From positions 11,544,175 through 11,608,174 of the forward strand of contig NC_087078.1 of assembly GCF_026151205.1 (NCBI RefSeq): DNA of 64,000 bases, given 5' to 3'. The notes under the pieces are model-generated. The model had not been told where the DNA came from. It saw only the letters and a program-made list of their open reading frames with translations, and did not search any database. Position numbers and translations under genes: made by a program. The stretch comes from Bolinopsis microptera. Its lineage: Eukaryota; Ctenophora; Tentaculata; Lobata; Bolinopsidae. Below are positions 24,701-35,590 of the stretch, piece by piece; the first letter of the stretch is position 1, and every line of letters starts with the position of its first letter.

Positions 24701-26496
24701 TGATACTTATCTGAGTATTACAGCCCTTATTAGCACGCAATTGTAGCCCTCGTTTACCTCATTTTACTGGCTGTAATCCAGAGTAAACAGTCTCCTTCTC
24801 CTTTAAACTTTATAATTGAACATGGTAAAATTCAAAATCGTTTTGCCATTCCGCACGACTAACTAGATAACCCTAAAACTTGGGAAAGAATGACATGAAT
24901 GTCCAGTAAAAGTGGGTTACTATTAATAAACAGCATTAACCTGAACTACAACCCTATTCAGCAACTCCTATGTAAAAGTGGGTTACTATTAATAAATAGC
25001 ATTAAACTGAACTACAACCCTATTCAGCAACTCCTATGCCACACACTTCTAGAAGGCCCCGTGATGGGGAGGACTCTGGACAAGGTTACTGGTTCGCTAA
25101 AAGCAGAAAAGAAATGGAGGACGAGTTCTTACAAGGTTTTTACTTTATTCTTTCAAGTTCCAAGTAACCTGGATTTTCTGTATGATTTGTAAGTTCTTGG
25201 AACAAGCTATGAAAAGGTTAAGATATCTATATTGTCCAACAATTGCAAAAGTGACTAAGTTAGTACTGTTAATAAACATAAAACTGGAACCACCTTTCAG
25301 GAAAATACCTAGAGTTTGGTGAGTACGAGGGTAATTTGTACGGAACTAAACTAGACAGTGTGCGAGCGGTAATGAGAAGCGGGAAAACATGCGTCTTATC
25401 AATCCACCCTCAGTCTCTTAAATCTATCAGGTCAGTTTTACACTTTCCCAGTCTTATTTAGCAGATTAATTATATCTAATAAATTAAACAGTCCATATGT
25501 TCCGACAAGTGTGTTTTCTCAATTAATACTATTCTTTCCTCACATTGGTTACATGGGATTCTGTGTTTCAAAATAACGCAATCACATCACGCCACAGTAT
25601 TTCATATGACGTCATCATATTAGAGTTCAACTAGTTAGTAAGCCAAGAATTGGATCACGAAAAATGACAGAAGTATTACGCAGTTATATAAGGTAATAAT
25701 CAAGTGATATTAAATCCGTTTATTCCCAGAACGCCAGAGTTCATGCCATTTGTTGTGTTCGTGACAAATGAAGACGAGATGGCCAGTGATAAGAGTGATA
25801 GCCGAACTATGTACGACGATTACAGGTAAAATATTATTAAATCTGTATTCTAAGTATTAACTTCCTTGTTTTACATTTTTATTTTGGGATTTGCCTGCCG
25901 TTTAGTAAAATTAATGTGTCGTTTTCGCCGGTACTCATTATATTACTCTCTGTCACTTTGTAAAGTTTAAAAAATGAAACCTTTGACAAGACCGACATTT
26001 TAAATTAGAGTTCTCAAAATATGTCGAATCTTATTGTTATTATCAAATATCAAATCATAGTTAATCATTGTAAATCACAATACTCATATTTCGCCGGTAC
26101 TCATTATATTACTCTCTGTCACTTTGTAAAGTTTAAAAAATGAAACCTTTGACAAGACCGACATTTTAAATTAGAGTTCTCAAAATATGTCGAATCTTAT
26201 TGTTATTATCAAATATCAAATCATAGTTAATCATTGTAAATCACAATACTCATATTTCAGACAGTATTTCGACAAATCAATAAAAATTTCTAACCACAAT
26301 TATATTGATATTTCAGACAGTATTTCGACAAATCAATAAACATTTCTAACCACAATATTGATATTTCAGACAGTATTTCGACATGATGATAAACCTGGAT
26401 CCACGTGATCTGGAAGGCGCTTACACTTCAGTAAGACAGGGACTCAAAAGATGTGAGCTGGACCATCAGTGGGTACCAGTCAGTTGGGTTTATTAG
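15794..26496 (+). CDS. MPP2/6: MAGUK scaffold, MPP2/MPP6/varicose type (12 exons)
   Basis: Phase-consistent exons: 15794-15851, 15988-16052, 16180-16343, 17811-17928, 18238-18399, 21772-21993, 24011-24151, 24369-24576, 25028-25135, 25301-25430, 25740 less ten (25730)-25825, 26370-26496. They give about 532 residues. Order: first L27 (exons 1-3, VEELYKYLGELKSRGG), second L27 (exons 3-4, HAQELKCLLEDTYL), PDZ (exons 5-6, GEPLGIT loop, GDIILE|VNG across the junction), SH3 (exon 6-7, FFDYDPATDD, NWWQAV), HOOK (KKRKIMYSTQKNADYDRHS), guanylate kinase-like (MVLVGSDNTGKDSL, TSRRPRDGEDSG, GEYEGNLYGTK), C-terminus WVPVSWVY. That ending and the length match MPP2/MPP6. MAGUKs of this family scaffold membrane and cell-junction complexes, with an enzymatically inactive kinase fold. 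The segment between FVVFVTNE and QYFDMMI is roughly 25 residues shorter than usual. First-exon choice is the least certain point. Confidence 0.85.
16344..17810 (+). other. MAGUK intron 3
   Basis: The donor gtaaga at 16344 follows the first base pair of a split Lys codon, and the acceptor is ctgtag at 17810. AT-rich sequence with no recognisable gene, RNA or repeat. Confidence 0.6.
18391..20356 (+). repeat. Splice-donor minisatellite, ~92 units of 21-24 bp
   Basis: The unit is ATATTAGAGGTTAGTTACGTC (21 bp); three units are 24 bp through an added TGT. Variants change ATATTAG to ATGTTAG and GTTAGT to GTTAAT. The first unit is the real junction of PDZ exon 5 and its intron: exon end ATATTAGAG (Ile-Leu-Glu), donor GTTAGT at 18400. 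Every unit repeats both the exon end and a donor. All unit lengths are multiples of three and no stop occurs until 20383. Any donor therefore splices in frame to exon 6 (phase 0, 21772) and would insert n copies of VSYVILE into the PDZ domain before VNGAKV. Confidence 0.92.
20357..21720. other. Rest of MAGUK intron 5
   Basis: No gene recognised. It contains a GC-rich hairpin (CCCGGCCTACGGCCGGG at about 20955), a TATAAATA motif at about 20624 of unknown meaning, a (GA)n run at 21308-21323, and an (ACAG)n-(AC)n run at 21541-21579. Two CCCGTAACT blocks (near 21330 and 21482) with the neighbouring (ACAG)n run look like an old dispersed repeat, possibly SINE-like. Confidence 0.5.
21711..21771 (+). 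repeat. Repeated branch-site/pyrimidine region before exon 6
   Basis: About four imperfect copies of a CTAAACATCTCACCC-like unit lie directly before the acceptor (CTAACACAG ends at 21771). Each copy supplies a possible branch site and pyrimidine tract. Confidence 0.75.
21994..23754. other. MAGUK intron 6, unique part
   Basis: AT-rich. No gene or RNA was recognised. There is only low-complexity sequence, for example repeated short ACAATGTTACA-like motifs near 23245-23320. Confidence 0.5.
23755..24010 (+). repeat. Splice-acceptor minisatellite before exon 7 (~6 units)
   Basis: Units of about 35-55 bp run GATACGAGGGAACGTCCACTA, ACTAACCTCTAATCC, TACAGGTAGT. The last unit is the true acceptor, ATTACAG followed by exon 7 (GTAGTAAACAAGGACGA). 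Earlier units carry decayed copies of that exon start (GTAGTGATACGAGGGA). AG is kept in the copies ending at 23792 and 23920 and changed to AT in two others. Splicing to the decoys would run into a stop (CAC TAA) within the unit. Confidence 0.8.
24907..25038 (+). repeat. 66-bp tandem duplication spanning exon 9 acceptor
   Basis: Units 24907-24972 and 24973-25038 are nearly identical and each contains CCCTATTCAG followed by the first 11 bases of exon 9 (CAACTCCTATG). The second copy is the working acceptor (exon from 25028). Use of the first (exon from 24962) would give Ala-Thr-Pro-Met and then a TAA stop. Confidence 0.9.
25926..26257 (+). repeat. 166-bp intronic tandem duplication (copy 1 only)
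   Basis: CGCCGGTACTCATTATATT starts at 25926 and again at 26092, and the sequence between is identical. The following two segmental copies have only one such unit. It lies in the last intron. Confidence 0.9.
26251..26369 (+). repeat. Triplicated splice acceptor before exon 12
   Basis: ATATTTCAGACAGTATTTCG occurs three times, with AG ending at 26260, 26316 and 26369. Only the third continues into the conserved C-terminus (ACATGATGATAAACC). The first two continue ACAAATCAATAAA. Joined to exon 11 they would keep QYFD and then diverge into a stop, removing the end of the kinase-like domain. All three segmental copies share the arrangement. Confidence 0.88.
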
Positions 26497-27254
26497 ACTA
26501 ATTACCCTAATTAGCCTTTAATGAGATGCTAATCGAGAACTAATTATCGATCTCGTGATATGTTTACCACACACAAGAGTTAATACCAGTAATTAATTAC
26601 CTTACCCCATATTAATATACCCTGTGTTTTATATAATATACGTGTCAACAATAACATAACTAGCTGCTCGTTATCAAGTGTTAGATGTATTATATTTATT
26701 TTAGCAATTTCGCAGAAAAAAATTGTTATTTTCAAAGTATGTATTCTGTTTATTACGTTTTAATGAAAGAGTTTTTTTGAAACGAAGCTCAGATTATTAT
26801 ATTAACAATTTTAAAGTTTACCACAGATCTATAATATATTGCTACTAGTCAGAATTGTTTTAATGCGCTTAAGTCTGGTACAGCATGGAATTTCTTATTG
26901 TTATTCAGAAACAAATTTTGCTCGTGAGATTTTGAGTTTTATTTGTCCAAGAAGTGGATTCTGAATTTAGATAATGGCAGCACGATATGCAATGTATTCC
27001 CTTATTTACGAATTTGAATTCAGGGAATTTGAATTTGGTCTGCTAATGGTAAAATGAATTCGGTGAGGACTTCCCGCACTAGTGAATACTGAATCTGACA
27101 AAATATTTCCATATTTGGAAATCATTGATTATTGCCCTGGACGCTTGTCCAGCATATATTTATGTCAATAGATTAGGAGCAGTTTAGCGCAAAATCAGGC
27201 ATTTCCAAAATTGTATAATTTTGACGAATCATAAAAGGGCAATGCAAGATTCTC

Positions 27255-28986
27255 AGTGTGCGAGCAGTAATGAGAAGCGGGAAAACATGCGTCTTATCAA
27301 TCCACCCTCAGTCTCTTAAATCTATCAGGTCAGTTTTACACTTTCCCAGTCTTATTTAGCAGATTAATTATATCTAATAAATTAAACAGTCCATATGTTC
27401 CGACAAGTGTGTTTTCTCAATTAATACTATTCTTTCCTCACATTGGTTACATGGGATTCTGTGTTTCAAAATAACGCAATCACATCACGCCACAGTATTT
27501 CATATGACGTCATCATATTAGAGTTCAACTAGTTAGTAAGCCAAGAATTGGATCACGAAAAATGACAGAAGTATTACGCAGTTATATAAGGTAATAATCA
27601 AGTGATATTAAATCCGTTTATTCCCAGAACGCCAGAGTTCATGCCATTTGTTGTGTTCGTGACAAATGAAGACGAGATGGCCAGTGATAAGAGTGATAGC
27701 CGAACTATGTACGACGATTACAGGTAAAATATTATTAAATCTGTATTCTAAGTATTAACTTCCTTGTTTTACATTTTTATTTTGGGATTTACCTGCCGTT
27801 TAGTAAAATTAATGTGTCGTTTTCGCCGGTACTCATTATATTACTCTCTGTCACTTTGTAAAGTTTAAAAAATGAAACCTTTGACAAGACCGACATTTTA
27901 AATTAGAGTTCTCAAAATATGTCGAATCTTATTGTTATTATCAAATATCAAATCATAGTTAATCATTGTAAATCACAATACTCATATTTCAGACAGTATT
28001 TCGACAAATCAATAAAAATTTCTAACCACAATTATATTGATATTTCAGACAGTATTTCGACAAATCAATAAACATTTCTAACCACAATATTGATATTTCA
28101 GACAGTATTTCGACATGATGATAAACCTGGATCCACGTGATCTGGAAGGCGCTTACACTTCAGTAAGACAGGGACTCAAAAGATGTGAGCTGGACCATCA
28201 GTGGGTACCAGTCAGTTGGGTTTATTAGACTAATTACCCTAATTAGCCTTTAATGAGATGCTAATCGAGAACTAATTATCGATCTCGTGATATGTTTACC
28301 ACACACAAGAGTTAATACCAGTAATTAATTACCTTACCCCATATTAATATACCCTGTGTTTTATATAATATACGTGTCAACAATAACATAACTAGCTGCT
28401 CGTTATCAAGTGTTAGATGTATTATATTTATTTTAGCAATTTCGCAGAAAAAAATTGTTATTTTCAAAGTATGTATTCTGTTTATTACGTTTTAATGAAA
28501 GAGTTTTTTTGAAACGAAGCTCAGATTATTATATTAACAATTTTAAAGTTTACCACAGATCTATAATATATTGCTACTAGTCAGAATTGTTTTAATGCGC
28601 TTAAGTCTGGTACAGCATGGAATTTCTTATTGTTATTCAGAAACAAATTTTGCTCGTGAGATTTTGAGTTTTATTTGTCCAAGAAGTGGATTCTGAATTT
28701 AGATAATGGCAGCACGATATGCAATGTATTCCCTTATTTACGAATTTGAATTCAGGGAATTTGAATTTGGTCTGCTAATGGTAAAATGAATTCGGTGAGG
28801 ACTTCCCGCACTAGTGAATACTGAATCTGACAAAATATTTCCATATTTGGAAATCATTGATTATTGCCCTGGACGCTTGTCCAGCATATATTTATGTCAA
28901 TAGATTAGGAGCAGTTTAGCGCAAAATCAGGCATTTCCAAAATTGTATAATTTTGACGAATCATAAAAGGGCAATGCAAGATTCTC
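27255..28986 (+). pseudogene. Terminal MAGUK exons, copy 2
   Basis: 1732 bp, almost identical to copy 1. It carries partial exon 10 (27255-27328), exon 11 (27628-27723) and exon 12 with stop (28102-28228). One synonymous change (GCG to GCA) lies near its start. Exon 10 lacks its own acceptor because the copy begins mid-exon, although the junction happens to create TCTCAG. It lies downstream of the copy 1 stop codon, so it is not part of the normal protein. It could serve as an alternative 3' end, or be a recent duplicate or an assembly error. Confidence 0.8.
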
Positions 28987-30718
28987 AGTGTGCGAGCGGT
29001 AATGAGAAGCGGGAAAACATGCGTCTTATCAATCCACCCTCAGTCTCTTAAATCTATCAGGTCAGTTTTACACTTTCCCAGTCTTATTTAGCAGATTAAT
29101 TATATCTAATAAATTAAACAGTCCATATGTTCCGACAAGTGTGTTTTCTCAATTAATACTATTCTTTCCTCACATTGGTTACATGGGATTCTGTGTTTCA
29201 AAATAACGCAATCACATCACGCCACAGTATTTCATATGACGTCATCATATTAGAGTTCAACTAGTTAGTAAGCCAAGAATTGGATCACGAAAAATGACAG
29301 AAGTATTACGCAGTTATATAAGGTAATAATCAAGTGATATTAAATCCGTTTATTCCCAGAACGCCAGAGTTCATGCCATTTGTTGTGTTCGTGACAAATG
29401 AAGACGAGATGGCCAGTGATAAGAGTGATAGCCGAACTATGTACGACGATTACAGGTAAAATATTATTAAATCTGTATTCTAAGTATTAACTTCCTTGTT
29501 TTACATTTTTATTTTGGGATTTACCTGCCGTTTAGTAAAATTAATGTGTCGTTTTCGCCGGTACTCATTATATTACTCTCTGTCACTTTGTAAAGTTTAA
29601 AAAATGAAACCTTTGACAAGACCGACATTTTAAATTAGAGTTCTCAAAATATGTCGAATCTTATTGTTATTATCAAATATCAAATCATAGTTAATCATTG
29701 TAAATCACAATACTCATATTTCAGACAGTATTTCGACAAATCAATAAAAATTTCTAACCACAATTATATTGATATTTCAGACAGTATTTCGACAAATCAA
29801 TAAACATTTCTAACCACAATATTGATATTTCAGACAGTATTTCGACATGATGATAAACCTGGATCCACGTGATCTGGAAGGCGCTTACACTTCAGTAAGA
29901 CAGGGACTCAAAAGATGTGAGCTGGACCATCAGTGGGTACCAGTCAGTTGGGTTTATTAGACTAATTACCCTAATTAGCCTTTAATGAGATGCTAATCGA
30001 GAACTAATTATCGATCTCGTGATATGTTTACCACACACAAGAGTTAATACCAGTAATTAATTACCTTACCCCATATTAATATACCCTGTGTTTTATATAA
30101 TATACGTGTCAACAATAACATAACTAGCTGCTCGTTATCAAGTGTTAGATGTATTATATTTATTTTAGCAATTTCGCAGAAAAAAATTGTTATTTTCAAA
30201 GTATGTATTCTGTTTATTACGTTTTAATGAAAGAGTTTTTTTGAAACGAAGCTCAGATTATTATATTAACAATTTTAAAGTTTACCACAGATCTATAATA
30301 TATTGCTACTAGTCAGAATTGTTTTAATGCGCTTAAGTCTGGTACAGCATGGAATTTCTTATTGTTATTCAGAAACAAATTTTGCTCGTGAGATTTTGAG
30401 TTTTATTTGTCCAAGAAGTGGATTCTGAATTTAGATAATGGCAGCACGATATGCAATGTATTCCCTTATTTACGAATTTGAATTCAGGGAATTTGAATTT
30501 GGTCTGCTAATGGTTAAATGAATTCGGTGAGGACTTCCCGCACTAGTGAATACTGAATCTGACAAAATATTTCCATATTTGGAAATCATTGATTATTGCC
30601 CTGGACGCTTGTCCAGCATATATTTATGTCAATAGATTAGGAGCAGTTTAGCGCAAAATCAGGCATTTCCAAAATTGTATAATTTTGACGAATCATAAAA
30701 GGGCAATGCAAGATTCTC
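28987..30718 (+). pseudogene. Terminal MAGUK exons, copy 3
   Basis: 1732 bp. Partial exon 10 (28987-29060), exon 11 (29360-29455) and exon 12 with stop (29834-29960) are intact. It differs from copy 2 by only a few bases, such as GGTTAAATG for GGTAAAATG near 30513. The reading content is fully preserved, which indicates a very recent event. Confidence 0.8.
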
Positions 30719-32442
30719 GAATATTTAACATAAATTGACAGTTTAGATGCGGATTGGGGCATTATCAATAATTTATTCTAAAGAATTGTGTACTGGATTT
30801 GTAGGGCGCAAGTTTTTATCAGTATGGCGCTAGCATTGGTGCACGCACTTGCAGCACGCACGCGCGTATTTTCAATTTTGTTCATGCTATTAAATTAATT
30901 AAAGTGTTAAGTCCTGCGCGGACTTAACTTGTAGCGCGATGCACTACTGGGTCGCGCGCGCGCATCCAATAATGCTTCTCGCAACCACGTATGCAGATCG
31001 GCGAGATGCGAAGGATTGACATCGTGAATCAAGGACTTAACATGTGGCACAAATATCTCTATTTAATCTGCTTTCGTCACGCTTTTTGCATTCCATTCCG
31101 CTTATACCAGTAATAAACGCACTCAACGCCGCCTTTTCACGGTTTTATATACGGTTATAATAATCACCATGAGTGAGGAGTCCTCGACATGGTAGTGCTA
31201 TATTCCACACCGGATGGTTGTGTTAAAATTGGTGGAAACGATGCCAGGCCATATGCAGCCCCGACATGATATGAGCTGGACGAGGCTGATCAGACAATCA
31301 GGAAACTCTAACTGTTCAAGAGAGACCATCTCATGAGCAATTTGTATTTAAAGTGAGTGTAAGTACTGCATCGGAGGTCGGTAAAAATGATTTATGTATG
31401 CGGCATTGGTATGGGCCGAGCGTGCTAAATCACTTTACAGTCGATCTTCGAGATTGTTCTAAAAGGGCCCCCGACAGTTGAAACCAACTTGAATCGTCAA
31501 TCGATGCATGGATGTATTTTCAGACGCTGATTCCGAATAACCCCCGATGACATATATAATACTAATAGTGTTAAAATGCTCCTATAGCGAGATATTGGCG
31601 AAAAACTGTTTCGATCACGTGATTACGTGATATGACGCGACGGTATTAGGAAGTTAGTCCAATTTCACGTTAGGGTTTCAGCATATGCTTTTGTTAAGCT
31701 AAGGATTGGGTTATGGTTAGGGTTATACTTATGAACAGATAAGAGGGTAAGGGTTTCGAATAGTCATTCAGGGCCAGCTAGAGAACGGGTTGAAAAAGTC
31801 ACGTGACACTGACAGTCGAGTGTAGAGTGATTAATCATCATCCGCATTGGGCAGATCGTGTTTTAAAGAATTATGATTTTTAAACGCTATGATAACTGAC
31901 CGTGTATGGGCTACACACCGAACCCGATATTTTCGGCCACATACTGTTCAAAGATTTATATCTTTGAAAGGAGCCTTCTGCCTGTATGCTGTACCGTATC
32001 GACCGGTAATAATCAGTTTTACATATAGCTATTGTGTTAAATTTTATTAACGTAATCATTTAGAAACCCCCTAGCTCCCTCCCACGTTCAACTTCAATGA
32101 TTATCATTAAGTAATATGTGAACGACCCATTAAAGACTTATTCTATTTTATTTATAATTTGATTTTGTAGATTTTAAGACCCAAAATAATACAAAATGAT
32201 CATTTTGTCCACCATTTATCAATATTTCTCATTAAGATTTAAATTTTGCATTCAAATAGGTTTGCACTTGTTTTTTTATTATCCAGACCTCTAGTATAGA
32301 TCGTCAAGCGCTTAGTTTTTCGATTAGCTGTCGATCTAGAAATAAAGTTTTACAAAACATCAAGTTGAACCTGAGTCAATCAGCGATAATTTTAAGATAG
32401 AAACGCACGTGAAATGTTTAGAGTTTACTCGTTAACTATATA
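30719..32442. other. Gene-free repeat-rich interval
   Basis: No gene was recognised. 30830-31000 is GC-rich with CGCGCGCGC stretches. 31560-31640 resembles 14080-14135 (shared TTAAAATGCT and TCACGTGA-type sites), followed in both places by GGTTAGGGTT-like sequence. These are probably relics of one dispersed element family. Confidence 0.45.
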
Positions 32443-32478
32443 CAGGGGGGGGGGGGGGCAAAAGTCAGTACCCATACG

Positions 32479-34392
32479 TTGTCCCAAGATCCTAGGGTAT
32501 CGGAGAGGAGGAGAACTCTGTTTCAGGCCAAAGACGCATATCATGAGAATCCTACAGAGGAGAGTAGAGAGGTAGTTAAGGAGTGTAAGGATGCACTTGC
32601 AGTGAGCTACAAAGAGGTTGAGGAGGAGACTCTTGTTTCTCGGATCAGGCGGGCTGAGGATGCTGCTGACAGGTGCAAGAATAAGGAAAGTTGGGACCTT
32701 ATTAATGACATAAATGGCAGGAAAAGCAAGCCATGCAGCCTGGTTGATGGAGGTAGTGCAGAGGGGAGATTGAAGAGCTGGAAGGACCACTTCACTAAGC
32801 TCCTGGGTCAACCACCATCTGTACCTGACCAGGAAATAGTTATCCAAACCATCCACCCCCAGCAGGATATAGAGACTGGTCTGTTTTGCAGGGAGGAGTT
32901 AGCGGAGGCTAGGAAGCAGATCAAGGAGGGTAAGGCCTATGGTGATGATGGCATAGCTCCAGAGATTCTCAAAAGAGTGGACATGGACGACCTGATTCTA
33001 GAGTTCTGTAACAGCGCTTTGGTTGATGGAAAAATCCCTGATCAATGGCGGCAACTCAACATCGTGCCTGTGCCAAAGAAAGGAAATCTAACTAAAGTGG
33101 ATAACTACAGAGGAATCGCTCTTACGTCCATTGTTAGTAAGACCCTGAATCGTATGATCCTTAACAGAATCAAACCAGCGATGGAGAAAATCCTGAGGAT
33201 CAACCAAAACGGATTTCGGGAGGGACGCAGTACCACCAGCCACATTCTGTGTCTAAGGAGGATCTTGGAGGGGGCTAGAGACAAAAACCTGACCGCCCTT
33301 CTCTTGTTCATCGATTTTAAGAAGGCCTTTGATAGCATTCATAGGGGTATATTGATGAAGATACTCCTGGCATATGGGATACCAGAGCCCATTGTTAGGC
33401 TGATAGATGCTATGTACAAGGACACCATGGCACGAGTCATCACGGAGGATGGTCTGACTGAAGCTTTCCTTATACTTGCTGGAGTTATGCAGGGAGATAC
33501 ACTGGCGCCCTACCTCTTCGTGATTGTCATTGACTATGTGATGACAACAGCACTTAGAGGCAAAGATCTGGGCTTCACTGTCAACCCCAGAAGAAGCAGG
33601 AGATACCCAGCAGTTAAGATGACAGATGTCGACTTTGCTGACGATCTTGCACTGACAACAGACACCGCAGAGCAAGCGCAAGATCTTCTCCTCAGTGTGG
33701 AGCTGGCTGCTAACTCCGTTGGACTTCACCTCAACGAGAGTAAGACGAAGTACATCAGAGTCAATCTCTCTGAGTCTGACTCTACCGTCATTAAAGCAGC
33801 AAGTGGGCAGGAGATAGAGCAAGTAGATGACTTTGTCTACCTTGGAAGCAGAATAATGAGTGCGGAGAAGGACTTTGATGTTAGGAAAGCAAAGGCATGG
33901 GGGGCCTGTCATCACTTAAAGACAACCTGGAAGTCTGGAATGCGCAGGGACTTAAAGATCCGTGTCTTTCGAGCAACGGTTGAGCCCGTACTCCTGTACG
34001 GCTCTGAAGCATGGACGATAAGCCAATCCATGACTAAGCGGATCAATGGATGCTACACTAGAATGCTCCGGATGGCCTTGAACATACGTTGGCCACAAAT
34101 CATCAACAACAGTGATTTATACGGCAACATCCCCAAGCCATCAGCGATGATAGCCTCCAGAAGAATGAGACTGGCTGGACATGTAGCCAGGCATGACGAC
34201 CTTCTGGCAAACCAACTTCTGTTCTGGGACCCTCAGCATGGATACAGGAGACCGGGGAGGCCCCACCTTACGTTTCTGGACATGCTAAAGAAGGACATCA
34301 GCCTTTCCTGTGTTGAAGAGATAAGATCTGTTATGCTTGACCGCGACGTGTGGCGAGGAATTGTAGTTGCTCGGACCAAGAAGCCGACTTAA
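32479..34392 (+). CDS. Non-LTR reverse transcriptase (5'-truncated ORF)
   Basis: 637 residues from the first Met. There is no endonuclease. After the linker region (SWDLINDINGRK), the reverse transcriptase shows AYGDDGIAPEILK near 155, VPVPKKG and NYRGIALTS near 205-215, NQNGFREGRSTTSH, motif A FIDFKKAFDSI near 277, motif B GVMQGDTLAPYLF, and motif C DFADDLAL near 384. The C-terminal part carries LLYGSEAWTI and AGHVARHDD, typical of LINE tails. The stop is followed by a short AGTCAGTA repeat that may be the element's 3' tail. The frame is intact, so the copy is young. The sequence is an RTE/CR1-like type common in invertebrates; exact clade not assigned. Confidence 0.85.
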   Translation: MSQDPRVSERRRTLFQAKDAYHENPTEESREVVKECKDALAVSYKEVEEETLVSRIRRAEDAADRCKNKESWDLINDINGRKSKPCSLVDGGSAEGRLKSWKDHFTKLLGQPPSVPDQEIVIQTIHPQQDIETGLFCREELAEARKQIKEGKAYGDDGIAPEILKRVDMDDLILEFCNSALVDGKIPDQWRQLNIVPVPKKGNLTKVDNYRGIALTSIVSKTLNRMILNRIKPAMEKILRINQNGFREGRSTTSHILCLRRILEGARDKNLTALLLFIDFKKAFDSIHRGILMKILLAYGIPEPIVRLIDAMYKDTMARVITEDGLTEAFLILAGVMQGDTLAPYLFVIVIDYVMTTALRGKDLGFTVNPRRSRRYPAVKMTDVDFADDLALTTDTAEQAQDLLLSVELAANSVGLHLNESKTKYIRVNLSESDSTVIKAASGQEIEQVDDFVYLGSRIMSAEKDFDVRKAKAWGACHHLKTTWKSGMRRDLKIRVFRATVEPVLLYGSEAWTISQSMTKRINGCYTRMLRMALNIRWPQIINNSDLYGNIPKPSAMIASRRMRLAGHVARHDDLLANQLLFWDPQHGYRRPGRPHLTFLDMLKKDISLSCVEEIRSVMLDRDVWRGIVVARTKKPT

Positions 34393-35590
34393 GTCAGTAA
34401 GTCAGTGCTTTGCAGATGGCATACTGTACCTACTTGTTCGAGGATTCCGTCACCAAAATTTGAAAATTCGAATTTTGGGGGCCACGCCAAATCAACATCG
34501 AATTGTTTATACTGGTGTTTGTGAACATGTTAGAGACTCTGTTATAACATATTGCAATAGGTCATTTAATCCGGAATATAATCTGAAAAGATGGTGCGAA
34601 ACGGATTTAAAATGACGAAGTTATCAAGCAATTTGTTTAACTAGGTAGTGCGCCATCGACAGTGAGCCGCGCGTGCCGACTGTAGGATGGTTTTTTAGCG
34701 CTAATTTCGGCCAGCACAATTTTCTTCAAACAAATAGATATTGAGTATCCTTCCCGACCTCCAATTGCAACAAAAATTGGTAAGCTTACTCATAGACTTA
34801 CAAGGAAAGTGTCCGAAAAATTTAAAACATATCCAACCATCAGACATTATGTTACAGCTAAAAGCAGCGTATTTTGCCCCATTTTGATCACTATATCAAC
34901 TCCGATATCCACCAAATTTTTCGGACAGTTGTGAAAGCCCTATTGGAAGGTCGTCGCCAATTTCCAGAATGATCTCATTTAAGGAACTGAAGATAAATCC
35001 GAATAAAACGACAAAAATGGTCAAATTTGGACGAATTTGGTCAAATTACGCGACTTTTACATCTGTTTTTGCTCCAAAAGCCGCGCACCATCAAATATGG
35101 CACCTTGGCGAAACTTACTGATCTTTCCAAAAAGGTATGACAAATTTGGTATTGTGAAAATTCTCACAGTCTCTAGAAAACAGTGGTACAAAAATTTTAA
35201 AAATCCGAGCAAGTTTATTTTTATCGTGCACCCCCTAGTTTAACTTTATCTCGTTAGCAAAATTGATTGGGTACTCAATGATTGCTCGATTACGACACCG
35301 TAATTACTTAATTAGGCTCTCTGCACGGTTCCCAAAATGCGGATCTAGCCTCAACCCAACCACCTGATCACACGTAATGAAAATGCTACATTTTTCTGTC
35401 ATCTGAGAAGCTAGAACTCTCATTTTTCAGGACAAACGTAATTAAAATGGCCAAACACCATTCAATAAAATTTGGCTCAATCTGACTATCAAAACTATCA
35501 AATAAATGCGAAAATGAACCTTCATTTGAAAAAAATGAACCTTCATATTTTTCGATTTGACAAATTCCTCGAACCATGAGTGGTGGTAGT
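34393..35590. other. AT-rich stretch inside the inverted-repeat element
   Basis: No coding region or RNA was recognised. The short open frames here have no family features. Confidence 0.4.

Larger units (their letters stand above)
25357..27254 (+). repeat. Terminal-exon segmental repeat, copy 1 (1898 bp)
   Basis: Starts inside exon 10 of the MAGUK gene (AGTGTGCGAGCGG) and ends with GCAAGATTCTC. It contains the rest of exon 10, exons 11 and 12 and about 760 bp of 3' flank. It is tandemly followed by two near-identical 1732-bp copies. The length difference is exactly the extra 166-bp intronic duplicate at 25926-26257. Confidence 0.92.
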
